Positions 36,236-47,737 of a stretch of DNA of 64,000 bases are shown here, piece by piece (the stretch's first letter is position 1; every line of letters starts with the position of its first letter). A model generated the notes under the pieces. That model was not told the origin of the DNA, made no database searches, and saw only the letters and a program-made list of their open reading frames with translations. The stretch covers positions 496,001 to 560,000 of the forward strand of contig BLAL01000313.1 of NCBI GenBank assembly GCA_015698045.1, written 5' to 3'. Source of the stretch: Rhizophagus clarus. Lineage: Eukaryota > Glomeromycota > Glomeromycetes > Glomerales > Glomeraceae. Made by a program: the position numbers and the translations under genes.

Positions 36236-36417
36236 TGTTTAAAGCGTGGTTTGATCACGTGATTTTTACTATTATCTATGTGACAAATATAGGTGTGACA
36301 AAATATTTTTCACTTACCAAAAAAATTCTCTATCTCCAGGGTAAAAATGGAAAACTGGGGCATGATGATAGGATGATAAATTGTAATTAATCACGTGATC
36401 AAACCATGCTTTAGACA
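36236..36417. mobile_element. 182-bp inverted-repeat element with CACGTG ends
   Basis: The ends TGTTTAAAGCGTGG...GATCACGTGATT and the inverted copy AATCACGTGATC...CCATGCTTTAGACA pair over about 28 bp with two mismatches. No ORF and no certain target duplication. Confidence 0.7.
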
Positions 36418-36443
36418 TCCCCTAGGGATGGTAACAGTTGGAT

Positions 36444-36595
36444 TCTTTGCTAGGAAAATGACCTTCTGAGAAATTTTTTAACTAAATTTTATTGTTAAGC
36501 TCATTTTAATCTATTAGCTTTGAAAAATAAAGAACTATAAAAATCTCAATTTTTGGTAAAAAGTTCTCAGAAAGTCATTTTCCTAGCAAAAAACC
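36444..36595. mobile_element. 152-bp MITE with CAGTTGG duplication
   Basis: Inverted ends TTTGCTAGGAAAATGAC and GTCATTTTCCTAGCAAA, flanked by CAGTTGG at 36437-36443 and 36596-36602. The size and 7-8-bp duplication fit a hAT-type MITE. Confidence 0.75.
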
Positions 36596-36602
36596 CAGTT
36601 GG

Positions 36603-37130
36603 TCATGAATATACCAGGGTTGGAAGGTAATGTATTTTTCTTTTTTTTTTAAATTTTATGTACAGTAGTTAGGCGCTGAGTTGAAGTTAATATTTAAGAT
36701 GATGTTTCTTTTATTTGTTTCTTTAATGAAGCATTTAATAATATGGTTTTTTCTTTTTTTTTTGGATTTTGCCAGGTTGGATGTAATATTTTTTTTTTGT
36801 TGGCTTCTTTAACGAATCATTTACTAATTTAGATTTTGGGTAGTTAAGCATAAAGTTGGTTCTGTCCTGAAAAAACTGGTCCTGTGTCAGTTCCAGGATT
36901 GGTCTTCTCAGTCTTTGGTCCATAATTTGAGGACTGGTCCAGATTGAGGACCAAATATATAAAATTTTACATTCGATAAAATGATAAAAAATTATATTTT
37001 ATTAATAAGTTTTTATATTGAAATATCAAAATTTTCAAAATTTGGCATTTTTAATATTAATATCATATTGATTCCTTAATGATGCTTTAAAAAGTCAATA
37101 AATATCTTTTTTGCATAGTACGTATCTATT
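36603..37130. other. Intergenic with GGTCCTGTGTCAG-type blocks
   Basis: GC-richer text near 36870-36955 (ACTGGTCCTG, GAGGACTGGTCCAG) recurs near 37515-37590 (GACTGGTCTGGTC, GACCAGTC), possibly the ends of another decayed element. No gene. Confidence 0.35.
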
Positions 37131-37364
37131 AGGACCCTGAACAATACATAAATAGGTAACAAATTTTTGGCAAAAAATTACTATTAGCTCTACGCATTTT
37201 TTCAGGGCCGGAATTATGATAATGTCAGTCAGTTACTAAATAAAGTAATATATTTCTGACCAACGTTATCAAAATTTATCTAAATAAGGAAAGATTTTTA
37301 TAATTATTTTGGCCTATTCTACGCATTATTTTCTGTTACCTATTTCAGTATTGCTTAGGGTCCT
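37131..37364. mobile_element. 234-bp hAT-type MITE with 8-bp duplication TATCTATT
   Basis: The left end AGGACCCTGAACAATAC and the inverted right end AGGACCCTAAGCAATAC are followed by AAATAGGTAACA in both arms. Flanked by TATCTATT at 37123-37130 and 37365-37372. The exact 8-bp duplication is typical of hAT insertion. Confidence 0.85.
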
Positions 37365-37604
37365 TATCTATTTGTATTACATGATTGGCATCAATTTTAT
37401 TTACTTTTAAACCATAAAACAAGGCAATAAATAATAAATTAATGTTAAAACTTAGTGCGAAATTGTCTTGCTAATCAATCAATCACATGTTGTAAATAAA
37501 AAATTTAAAAAACTTTAAGGACTGATCAAAAGACTGGTCTGGTCTGGTCTTGACAGAATGACCAGTCTTTTGGGACCAGATCGGATCAGACCAGGCTAGT
37601 GTTT

Positions 37605-37810
37605 TGGGTGAAACCAAAACTAAACTTTTGGCGAAACTTCTGAAACTTGGCAAAACTAGTTTCACCACCAGTGGAAAATCTGAAACTGGCAAAACTTCTG
37701 AAACTTGGCAAAATTTCCAAAACTTGGCAAAATTTCCAAAACTTGACAAAATTTCCAAAACTTGATGAAATTTGCCCAAACTTCTGAAACTTCCGTAACT
37801 TGGTGAAACA
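37605..37810. repeat. Minisatellite AAACTTGGCAAAATTTCC
   Basis: About ten imperfect head-to-tail copies of an 18-21-bp word pairing AAACTTGGC with AAAATTTCC or AAACTTCTG. An ORF on the minus strand here is a by-product of the repeat. Confidence 0.75.
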
Positions 37811-37887
37811 TTTATGTTTATTTTTTGTAACATATTAATAAAATAACAAAATTTATTTTCGTAAATCGGAACTTTACAACTATAATT

Positions 37888-38264
37888 TTACATAGTATTA
37901 ACTATTTTATTAGCTTCGGCTGCTGGATCACATTCAATATCATGTTTTTCATTTTCATCCATAGGAATGTCTACTCTATTGTTATCCTGAGCCCCCTCCT
38001 CAATACTATCTATACTATCTTCAATTATATCTCACAAATACCAACAAACGCATCTAAGTTTAAAATTTTATTAATATTTAATTCTTCCTTCTCTTCAATT
38101 ATTATTTCCTCTTCATTATTGTAATAGAATTCGAGATGGTCTTGGTCAGAATTTAAATGTGCATCAACTAAAATTTGGTGAATTTCTTCGGTAGATTTTC
38201 TATACCATAATATGGTAATTCTTTTTTTGCATTAGCATGGTAATAGGCTGAAAGTTTATACATA
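37888..38264 (-). pseudogene. C-terminal end of a hAT transposase, cut off by a pogo insertion
   Basis: On the minus strand from 38264: MYKLSAYYHANAKKELPYYG, a frameshift, then STEEIHQILVDAHLNS, an acidic tail, and a stop at 37888. Joined across the pogo element it continues LGLDKIEN at 44164 with no frame change once the TA duplication is counted once. Confidence 0.8.
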
Positions 38265-40061
38265 CAGTCAACTCTCTCTAAGCGCACCCTCTTAGGACCA
38301 GGTATAAACATGCACTTATAGAGGGTGTGCATTTACAAAATTTAATATGATGGATTAAAAAAATATACTTTATTATTTACAGTATTATATTATCATTTAC
38401 TTTATTACATTTAAGAATATTATTGAGATACATTATACTAAAATTAATTATACTAAAATTAATTATACTGCACTAAAATTATTATTATTAAAATACTGAT
38501 TTATGGTGGTTTGCTGCATTGAATTTTTCTGTTTCTTTTTAACAAATTTTTCAAGCAAATTCATTAATTTTAATTCCTCATACACGTTTTCCTGCTGAAG
38601 TAAAAACGTATTTACTTTTTTCAAGCTTTTTAATGCTATATTAAAGCTAATAACTTTCTCTTCAATACTATCATCTACTTCATCTAAATCATTATCAGTG
38701 TTATTCTCATTTGATTTCTTCTTAAAATTGTTTACAATTTCTGCAATAATTTCATCATTATCATGAGTCTCACTTACAATATTCTCTTCAGAAATAGTAA
38801 GATACTCTTCTAATTCCATTATATCAAGGAAATTAAGAGCATTAAGAGCATTGGTAAGCTCATCAGACACATTACAATCATCTAAAGGAAAATCTGGATC
38901 AACATTAGTATCGATAGGAAGGATCTTTGTATGATGCCAGCAATTGTAAATAGTTTCAGCCATAACATTATTCCAACCTTAAATAATATATTGAATTGCT
39001 TGCAATACACTCATTTTTAAATCTTGTGCGCACTCATCAGCTTCAACTTGTTCCAACATCCAGCTAAAATTATGATGTTAAATTAATAAAATAAATAAAA
39101 TAAAATGAATTTTATAACTTAATGAATATGAAAGTAGCGGTAATGTCTCTTAAAAGACATGATAATTCCAGAATCCATCGGCTGGATCTTTGAAGTTGTA
39201 TTTGGAGGTAAAAATAAATGGTGAACCAGACCTTATAGCTTATGACTTGAGCAATTGTCAAGCAATAATAAAACACGTTGACCCCTATGCTTCTGGGCAA
39301 CCTGATAATCAAATTCTTGAAGCCACTCTTGAAAAAGAGTTATAATCATCCAAGCCTTATTATTGTTTTGATACTTCATTGGCAGATTATTAATATTTAC
39401 ATTTTTGAAACATCGTGGCTTGGCAAATTTTCCAATTATTAGAGGATCCAGTTTGTGTAACCCATCAGCATTTGCACATAAAGCAATTGAGAGACGCTCA
39501 TTTTTTTTCATCTGGAAATACATTTTGTGGCTAGTGTTTGATCTGGTTCTAGTCTATAAAAATAAAAATAATGTTAATCTTTCTTAATTTAATTAATTAT
39601 CAATATAAAATATTAAACAAAATTTAAAACATTACCAGTAAAAAAGCTCTGTTTCATCCATATTGTAAATTCTTTCAAGAGGATAGCTTACACATTTACT
39701 ATGCAACAGTGGCAAAGCTTCATCAATAGCGGTTTGGTCAGAAGATGCTGCTTTTCCATGAAGTTTTTCCTGACGAATCCCATTTCTTTTCTTAAATCCT
39801 TGAAGCCAACCAGAGGAAAATTGTAATGTATCCTCAGGAACTCCTAGCTCACTTGCTAGCAATTTTGCTTTCTCAATCAGTATTGCATCACTTAGAATTG
39901 TTTGATGTTGATATCTTAACATAAACTCTTTAAGTGCAAGTTCGAGTTTCAGACACATAACAGACCTATAACGTTTTTGTTCTGGGTTAGTTACTTCAGT
40001 GCTAAGTCGTTTGTTTTTAGTTTGTAAGACATCAGGAAAAATTTTGGTCTGCGGATTTGTG

Positions 40062-43000
40062 CAATTCTGCGGAATCCAATTCTGTGCAGATCTGAGAACA
40101 TGCCGATGCGCAGCACTGAAAAATTTCATGGATTTCTGCGCAGATCTGCAAGTACAAAAAAACCTGCGAAATTTTTCAAAAATAAATCTGTGAAATTTTT
40201 CAAAAACACTAATGCAAATTTACAATTAGGCAGTGTTTTAACTTTAATATTAACTAATATTAATTTATTAATTAAAGATATTTACAAATTTAAAAGTACA
40301 TATATTAAACTATCCTATTTGCTAACTAAATGCACTAATTAAAAAGTCCCCTTTTCTTTTCTTTACTGATGTTCAAATTATGTTGTTGTTAATGGTTTGG
40401 ACATTGTTCCAGTTGGTTTAATTCCAACAAACAACTTTTAACTTTTTCGATCTAACAAAACGCGTCAAAACGTGAAAATATTATCGCTCTTAAAGAAAAC
40501 CGTAGATCTACAATAAAAGAAAAGTGAAATATTAGCTGACTTTTCATTTAAATAAAAAAATGAAATAATTTCAAAAATAAATACCTTCGAAATCTTCGTC
40601 CAGAAGCCGTAAACCTACAAGAAATGAAATAAATGAAATGTTAGCAAATGTTTTATTAAGAAATTTCAAAAAAATAGTAAAAGAAACTTCTTAGAGCACC
40701 TTCGAAGTTTTGTAACATTTCAGGAAGCCCCAGACCTATAAAAATAAGCGTTAATAAAATGTCTCATTAAAAAGGAAATTAAACAAATTTAGAAGTTCTA
40801 CCTTCAAAATTTCTTCTAGGAATCCAACCGCAGACCTACAAAAGAAAGAATAAGAAAATAAAGAACGTTAGTAAACGTTCATTGAATAAAAAAACCCAAA
40901 AATTAAAGGTACCTTCAAGAGATATACAGTATTTCGACGTCCAGGATCTAAAAAGAAAGAAAAAATCGAACGTTAGTAACGTTTGTTATAATAGAAGTAA
41001 AAAGAAATTTGAAAGTGATGAATTACCTTTGAATGGAGTCTGGGCTTCATCTGGACCTAAAAAATAAAAACATTGAACATTAGCAATGTTCATTAAACAA
41101 AAAAATTAAATTTTTTTTTGAAGGTCATACCTTCAAAATAGTCTTCGAAAATGGTTACTAGATCTAAAAAAGAAAAAATGGACGTTAATAAATATTCATT
41201 AACATTCGATAAATAAAAACAAAAAAAATAAATTGAAGGCCTTACCTTCGAATAGAGTCCAGTCTTCGAAATGGAACGTCTGGATATAAAAAAATAAAAA
41301 AATGAATGTTAGTAATGTTTATTAAAATAAAATAAAAAAAAAATTTTTAAAGATATTATACCTTCGAAATATCATAGTCCGCCTCTAAAGGAGTTCTGGA
41401 CTTAACAAATAAAAAAAATGAATATTAGTAATGTTCGTTTAAAAAAACAAAAAAAAATAATAATTTTCAAAGATATTATACCTTCGAAATATCATAGTCC
41501 GCCCCTAAAGGTGTTCCAGACCTAAATTATAAAGAAAATGAACATTAGTTAACGTTTATTGAAATAATAAAAAAAAAGATATTTTGAAGTTTCTTTATCT
41601 TCAAAATACCACGGTCCGCTTTGAATTAGAGTTCTGGACCTAAAAAATGAAACGAAACATTAGTAATGTTTTGTAAAATAAAAATATAAAAAAAAAAATT
41701 TATTTCGAAGTTTTTTTACCTTTGAAATAATTTGGTCCACTTCTTTCAGACCTAAAAAAGAAAGAAAATGAACGTTAGTTAACGTTCGTTAAAATAAAAG
41801 TAAAAAAAAAAATTATATTTTTTTTTACTTACAGTAATCCGCCTATAAAGGACTTCCAGACCTAAAAAATAAAAAAAATGAACATTAGTAACGTTCGTTT
41901 AAATAAAACAAAAAAAAATAATAATTTTTGAAGATATTTTACCTTTGAAATATCATATAGTCCGCCTCTAAAGGAGTTTCGGACCTAAAAAAAAAGAAAA
42001 TGAACGTTAATTAACGTTCATTAAAATTAAAGTAAAAAAATTGTTTTTTTTTACTTAATGGTCTGCCTCGAAATAGAGTTTCGGATCTAAAAAAAGGGAT
42101 AAAAGCGAAACATTACTAACGTTTCACTAAAATACAAAAAAAAAACATTTTTTTTTACTTAAAGTGGTCTGCCTCGAATGGAGTTTCAGACCTAAAAAAA
42201 GAAGAAAAGCGAAACATTATTAACATTTTGCCAAAATACAAAAAAAAATGAATTTTTTTTTACTCTTAAAGTGGTCCGCCTCGAAATGGAGTTCTGAGAC
42301 CTAAAAAAAAGGAAAAAAAGCGAAATGTTACTAACGTTTCGCTAAAATACAAAAAAAAACTTATTTTTTTTTACTTGAAGTGGTCCGCCTCGAAATGGAG
42401 TTCCAGACCTAAAAAAAGGAAGAAATGCGAAATGTTACTAACGTTTCACTAAAATACAAAAAAAAAATAAATTTTATTTTTACTCTTAAAGTGGTCTACC
42501 TCGAAATGGAGTTCTGTACCTAAAAAAAGAAAAAGAAATCAAACATTAGTTAACGTTCGTTAAATTAAATCAATAAAAAAATCTGGAACTGTACTTTGGC
42601 TTCCGGACCCCAAAAAAAATTAAAAATAACAAAAAAAAAGTCTGGAGCTGTACTTTGGCTTCTGGACCTAAAAAAATATAAAAATCGAATGTTTATAATG
42701 TTCGTTAAATAAATTAATATACTTGAAGGCTTTAACCTTCAAAATGGAGAGTTCAGAGCCGTTCTTTAGTGTCAAGGACCTCTAACCTTCAAAATGGAGA
42801 GTCCAGAACTGTTCTTCAGCGTCAAGGATCTCTACTCTTCGAAGTGAAGAGTCCAGGGCTGTTCTTTAACATCCAGGACCTCTAACCTTCAAAATAGAGT
42901 CTGGGAAGGGCTTTGGGCTCGTTCAAAACTTAGAAAAGAAGCTACAAAAAAAAAATTTTTAAAATAGCTTTACAAGACAGATCTTGCCATTTTTGTCTGT

Positions 43001-43676
43001 AAAACTTCAAAATTCGAAAACTTCCTAATTTCTCATTCATCCCGCACTTTAAAATCATAAGTAAAAAATTTTTGTTTGAATCTGGAACTTGTATCTTTGG
43101 CATTCCGTCAAACATTGGAAAACTTGTCTTAAAGACTTCGAACCTTATAAAGAAACAGTATTTTTTATTTTTTTTTTTTAAAAAAAAATTATTCTTAAAG
43201 TCCAATTATCTGACAAGCTTCGAAGCTTAAAAAAGAATTCATTAAAAATTTATTTTTTTTTTCTTTGGTATCTTTAAACAAATTAATTTTTTTAAGGCGT
43301 TAAAAAATTATTTCTTTAAAAGAATTATTTTTTTAAAAGTGTTATAAAATTATTTCTTTAAAGTGATAGAAAAAAATTGTTTCTTTAAAAAAGTTTAAAA
43401 AATTAGTGATGTAAAGTTTATCAAAATAAATATGCAAAGTTTATCAAATTAAAGAAGAAAATTGTGAAAATCTTTAAAGATTTTTGTACAAAGTATTTTT
43501 AAAAATCTGCAATTTTGGAGATTATCACAAATTTTTCATAAAAAAATCTTTGAAAAAACAAAAAAAATAATTTCTGCAGTATTGCGCAGATTCTTAACAA
43601 AATTGCATTAAAAAAATGCGGCAATCTGCTAAAATCGCAGATCACTGCAGATCTGAACTGATATAACTTTCCCGAT
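40062..43676. mobile_element. 3.6-kb insertion inside the pogo transposase
   Basis: GGATTTGTG occurs at 40053-40061 and 43677-43685, on either side of a block that splits the transposase reading at HKS. A 9-bp duplication fits Mutator-like elements best. Both borders contain CAGATCTG text (AATTCTGTGCAGATCTGAG on the left, TCACTGCAGATCTGAACTG on the right), but the terminal repeats are not a clean match. Inside are the 110-bp tandem repeat and AT-rich flanks; I see no transposase. Confidence 0.6.
40570..42930 (-). repeat. About 20 tandem 110-bp units with splice-like borders
   Basis: Each unit has three parts. The first is a small hairpin around AACGTT...AACGTT (CG often changed to CA). The second is T-rich DNA. 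The third is a 30-45-nt GC-richer core such as CTCCTTTAGAGGCGGACTA. On the minus strand the core is preceded by TTTTTTAG and followed by GTAAAA or GTATAAT, like an acceptor and donor. Good examples lie at about 41360, 41480, 41939, 42371 and 42479. Core lengths vary (30, 34, 39, 40, 42), so reading frame is not conserved. The last units, 42580-42900, have diverged cores (GTCTGGAGCTGTACTTTGGC). Confidence 0.7.
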
Positions 43677-44163
43677 GGATTTGTGTAATACAACTCTAAC
43701 CCCCCATTTTTGCTCCACCCAATCTATATATTGTTTCCGAGTTAATGATCTGTTATTATTAGCATAAACACAGAGCTCATGCTTTTGGGAATAAGTTAGA
43801 ATAACTGGCTTTTTCTTAGGAACCATATCATATATGTTTTATACGTCACAAACTGCAGCGAGATAAAACCGCAGTGTAAAAGATATACGCGCAGCAAAAT
43901 TACGCGATGTTTATTTAACAAAAGATCATGTTGCACCATTTTTACCCTTGATTTACACAAAAATTTATTGGTGAATCAAAGACTTAAATCACGTGAGTGC
44001 ATTTATGAAATATACCTTAATATAGACGGATTGGAAAATTTACTGCACGGTGTTAATAAAAAGTGTGCACTTAGCTACTAAGTCCCAAGTTCGGGACTGA
44101 ACTTGGGAGTGTACTTAAAGATGGAGTGTACTTATAGAGAGTGCACTTAGAGAGAGTTGACTG

Positions 44164-46400
44164 TATTTTCAATTTTATCCAAGCCTAAACGGGTCTGTCT
44201 TTTACCATATAGCCAACCAAGGCTTGACCACACTCGTTCACATCCAGCTGCATGAGGCGTTATGGAAAAGAGTTTGAGTGCTAGTTGAACTAGATAATCT
44301 TCATCCTTAGGAAAACTATCCTCAATAGAAAACCACCAAGTACATGGAGTTTCAGTAGCACCCATTTTAATATCAAAAGGTTCTTCTCGTTTACAATATT
44401 TTTTCATTTGATGCATTGATTCTTTTTGTTCAGTATTATTTTTTCCCATTTTCATAAAAACTTCATCTGCTATCATTAATAAATTTCTAAAAGTTCCCCG
44501 TGCCCAGCAAATTTCTATAAATATTTATTTGATATAATAGATTTTAAAAAAAAATATTATTATATTTTTTTATTGCGTATACATGATACTTTAATAATTT
44601 TTTTTTTTTAAAAAAAAAAATATGAGCGTTTAAATTTTTCTATTTAATAATTATTTTTATATATTGCTAAATTATTATTGACTTACAATTTCAAATTATA
44701 TAAATATATAACTATATAACATTAAATATTAAAACAACTCGTAATTTTGATTTCTTTGTAATATAGTAATTTTTATAAAACTATTATTTTCAATTAATAC
44801 TAATGATTACTATATAAAATTATGTTAAACTTACCAGTATAAGAAGGATGTAAAAAAAAAGCATAATAAATATATCGGATCAGCAAATTTGGCATAACGA
44901 TGGTTAAAGATTGAAATGCACTGCTGGCGAAAAGTCCTATGTTCACTATTAGGTAATTTTTTAATTGCAGCTCCGAGTTTTGCAAGTCCAAGAAAACAAT
45001 CAGAAAGGGTGCAGGACTGGGATTCTGATTCTGCAATTAATTGTTTAATTGGACGTAATGTAAATGCTAATGCACGTACATCATCAAAAAATGCGCGTGA
45101 ACGTAAAACTGTCAATTCTGCTGTTGAAAGGATTACAGGATTTTCACGTTTTAACTAAATAAAAAAAAAATAAAAAAAAAGATCAGGAATGTTTAATAAT
45201 TCAATAGACTTTCAAGATCTTACATTTCTAACGGTACTTTATGACGCATAATTGAATCAACACAGTCATACATAGTATGCCACCTGGTATCTGCCCATTT
45301 TTTTAATCCACCGCCACCAACATCACAAACTTTAGCTGCTTCTTTTAATGCAGAACCTTTTTTATAAAAAAAAATATTAATAAAAAGAACTGACACCAAA
45401 AAAAAATATAGCAAAATAAAATTGAAAACAAATTACCTCCTTGGTGACTTTTTTTAAAATACGTTACAATAGTATTGCATTTTGTTAAAATCCGATTTGC
45501 AAATGAAGTAGAGCAAATATCTTTTGAAATCAAATTAATAGCATGTGCCATACAACGCACATTAAGAATATTTTTATATTTTTCGGTAATTATTTGTCAT
45601 GCATTTCGAATATTTGCTCCTGAATCTGTTACAATTGCTGAAAATTTTGCTGGTTCAAATTTATCAATTATTTCTTCAATTATTTCAGCTAAAAATTCAC
45701 CAGTATGGCTTGTATTTGATAGCTTCTTTAGGCACCACAAATATTCCCTGTGGTTGGATGTATGGATTAAAAAATTCCAAATAGATTCGTTTGCTGAATT
45801 GGTCCACCCATCACATGCTTGTAAATTATAAGATAAAGAATAATTAAAATTAAAATCACTAAATATTAATAAATATTATTAAAATAATCGACATACACAA
45901 TGTTAAGTCTGCTGCATTTTTCAATTCTTTAATAACTCGTGTGTTTACAACCGCAGTTTCTTGTGATAAGAGCTTTCCAGAAAGTAAATCTTTTGATGGA
46001 GGCGTGTATCCAGTCTTTAAAAATTCAACAAAAAAAGGGTTTTCAATTACATGCCATGCAATGCCACATACTACAAATGCTTTTACACAAGCTCGATTAA
46101 TTTCATGAGATCTATCCTCAGAAATTTGACTACTTTCATGGAATTCTGTTATTTTTTTGGGCCGAACCATCATTAAGCTTTCGCTTTTTAGTTGAAAGAT
46201 TAGTTGTATTCCCTTCGGCTTTTGTAGCAAGCCGATTTAAGAAAAATTGTCTTGTATCAGCCGGTACTTTCAGTTAGAACAATCATTAGCAAAATGTGCT
46301 TCCAAATCTTGTGGTGAGCCCTTTTTCCAAAAACAATCACAATATACACAAGTTGCCCGTTGCCATCCCTACTCTTAATCATTAGAATAGATATAGTAAA
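44164..46400 (-). pseudogene. hAT transposase with BED finger, main part
   Basis: Minus-strand order: BED-type finger ATCVYCDCFWKKGSPQDLE...H...C (about 46370-46290); a linker with a frameshift in an A run (about 46165); AFVVCGIAWHVIENPFFVE (46060); CDGWTNSANESIWNF and IVTDSGANIRNA, with a catalytic-type Asp, followed by an in-frame TGA (about 45600); VRCMAHAINLISKDI; WADTRWHTMYDCVDSI (about 45270); a helical part; and the hAT dimerisation motif AAGCERVWSSLGWLYGKRQT (about 44240). Apparent introns lie near 45860, 45430-45360, 45200-45140 and 44830-44480. The chain is cut at LGLDKIEN by the pogo element and resumes at 38264. Confidence 0.85.
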
Positions 46401-47277
46401 TAACGACGTTATGATCAATAATAAAAAAAACCTCGTCTAGAAATCTTTTTTCCCCCCTAATGAAAAAGTGTTAAAATCTCATATTACGCTGGAAAATTCC
46501 GTTGTAACTGCAATATTGTGAATATTGTGCCAGAAATTCATTATTATGCTTTATATTTACGCGACTTATGGATTTTTTTTAAAGAAAAACCAAAAAAAAA
46601 AAAACAAAAAAATTTAACGATACTGTAATAAAAAACAATAAATCATATAAATAATAATTCTTTTAAATCTTTTTCATATTTATTGTATCGTATACTTATT
46701 ATTTTTAAAATATAATAAATATCATGATTAATTATATTCATTTATTTATTCTAAATATGTAAAAATTACTAATAAAATTTCAATCTTGATCGAAAGTTTC
46801 CCCTCAGTAAAGGACGTTCCTCAAAAGAAAATCTAAAACCTGGTAATAATGGTGGAGGAAAACATATATTGAAGGTTACTTATTGTTATAAGGACTTTTT
46901 TACCTTATTTTTTTGCTGGAAATCTGAGAAAAGTGATTGCAACAGGAGAACTTACTTGGAAGTAATACCAACGAGAAAATGGATAGGAAGGTATAGCGTC
47001 ACAAGAAAAAAGTTTCAGAGAAGACGTTGGTAAAAAATACGAAAAATAATTAAATCAACGGCTGCCGAGAGTAATGTTAGTTAAAGGCAACCTAATAACG
47101 CCAAAAAAAAGGTTAAAATACTTTACCGGTATGGTTTACTAATTTACGTTTCAGTAAACATTTAATAAACTAATATGAAATCTCCTTTTCTCCCATATAA
47201 AACTTTATAAGCTGCAATATATTAAACGATTTTTTTTAACGATTTTGCAATTTAAAGATTCCTTACATACAATTATA
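46401..47277. other. AT-rich intergenic region upstream of the foldback element
   Basis: 46780-47130 is slightly GC-richer but has no open frame with family features. Nothing else seen. Confidence 0.4.
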
Positions 47278-47371
47278 CACCCCATCAAGGTGATCATCAA
47301 AGGTTATAACCTTATTATTTGTGTCGCAAAGTGCATAGATTATAACCTTTGATGATCACCTTGATGGGGTG
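47278..47371. mobile_element. 94-bp foldback element, two perfect 32-bp arms
   Basis: The left arm starts CACCCCATCAAGGTGATC and ends GGTTATAA; the right arm is its exact reverse complement, with a 30-bp loop. The flanks CAATTATA (47270-47277) and CAATCATA (47372-47379) match at 7 of 8 bases, probably an 8-bp target duplication. The perfect arms imply recent origin or conversion. Confidence 0.8.
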
Positions 47372-47499
47372 CAATCATAGCTATAAATTACGCAATTGTA
47401 TAACAAATAATGAAATGATACAAATTGTTGATCGACATTGTGATATACGAAAGTTCCAGTGATTGGAGATAAATTACTTTAAATGGTTATTATAAATAA

Positions 47500-47737
47500 G
47501 ATGCAAAATCTGCATGTGGAAAGTAGATCATCTGTCGAATTTGTATTTTCAAATGAGGAAAAAAAAATCACGTGTTTATTTGTAGCAAAATTCATAGAAT
47601 AGGTAAATAAATAACCGTTGTCGTGTTTTTACTATTGCTTAAGTTTAAATAAAATTTTTTTCTTTTCTTTTGACTTTTTATATTCTTTTATTACATTATC
47701 CTGAATTCATTTGCAGTTGACAAATAAAAACTTCTTA
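47500..47737 (+). promoter_or_regulatory. Conserved 5' flank of kinase array 3 with CACGTG
   Basis: Shares with array 2 the blocks TTTTCAAATGAGGAAAAAA, ATCACGTG, TTTATTTGTAG and TATTCTTTTATTACATTATC, then CTGAATTCATTTGCA just before the ATG. An inferred promoter and 5' UTR. Confidence 0.5.

Larger units (their letters stand above)
38463..43826 (-). pseudogene. pogo/jerky-like DDE transposase, broken
   Basis: Pieces on the minus strand: N-terminal HTH, MVPKKKPVILTYSQKHELCV (43826-43677); after the insertion, IFPDVLQTKNKRLSTEV and a CENP-B-type DNA-binding domain with ASELGVPEDTLQFSSGWLQG (40030-39780); YNMDETELFYW with the first Asp (about 39650); KLDPLIIGKFAKPRCF and LLLLDNCSSHK with the second Asp (39523-39233); then, frameshifted, PPNTTSKIQPMDSGII with the third acidic residue (about 39200-39160). 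The C-terminus (38963-38463) has NCWHHTKILP and ends QQTTINQYFNNN. Defects: the insertion, a frameshift after it, another near 39235, and a TAA just before GWNNVMAETIY (about 38975). Inactive. Confidence 0.85.
38265..44163 (-). mobile_element. pogo/Tigger-type DNA transposon, with an internal insertion
   Basis: Terminal inverted repeats CAGTCAACTCTCTCTAAG(C/T)GCAC at 38265 and 44163, flanked by TA at 38263-38264 and 44164-44165, the Tc1/mariner-pogo target. It carries the transposase pieces listed separately. The span is 5899 bp, of which 40062-43676 is a later insertion, leaving about 2.3 kb, a normal pogo size. Confidence 0.85.

Noticed and set aside
37483-37833. Minus-strand ORF of 116 codons
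   Set aside because: It is a translation of the AAACTTGGC minisatellite.
40882-41067. Plus-strand ORF of 61 codons in the 110-bp repeat
   Set aside because: The frame is not kept in neighbouring units; the open stretch is accidental.
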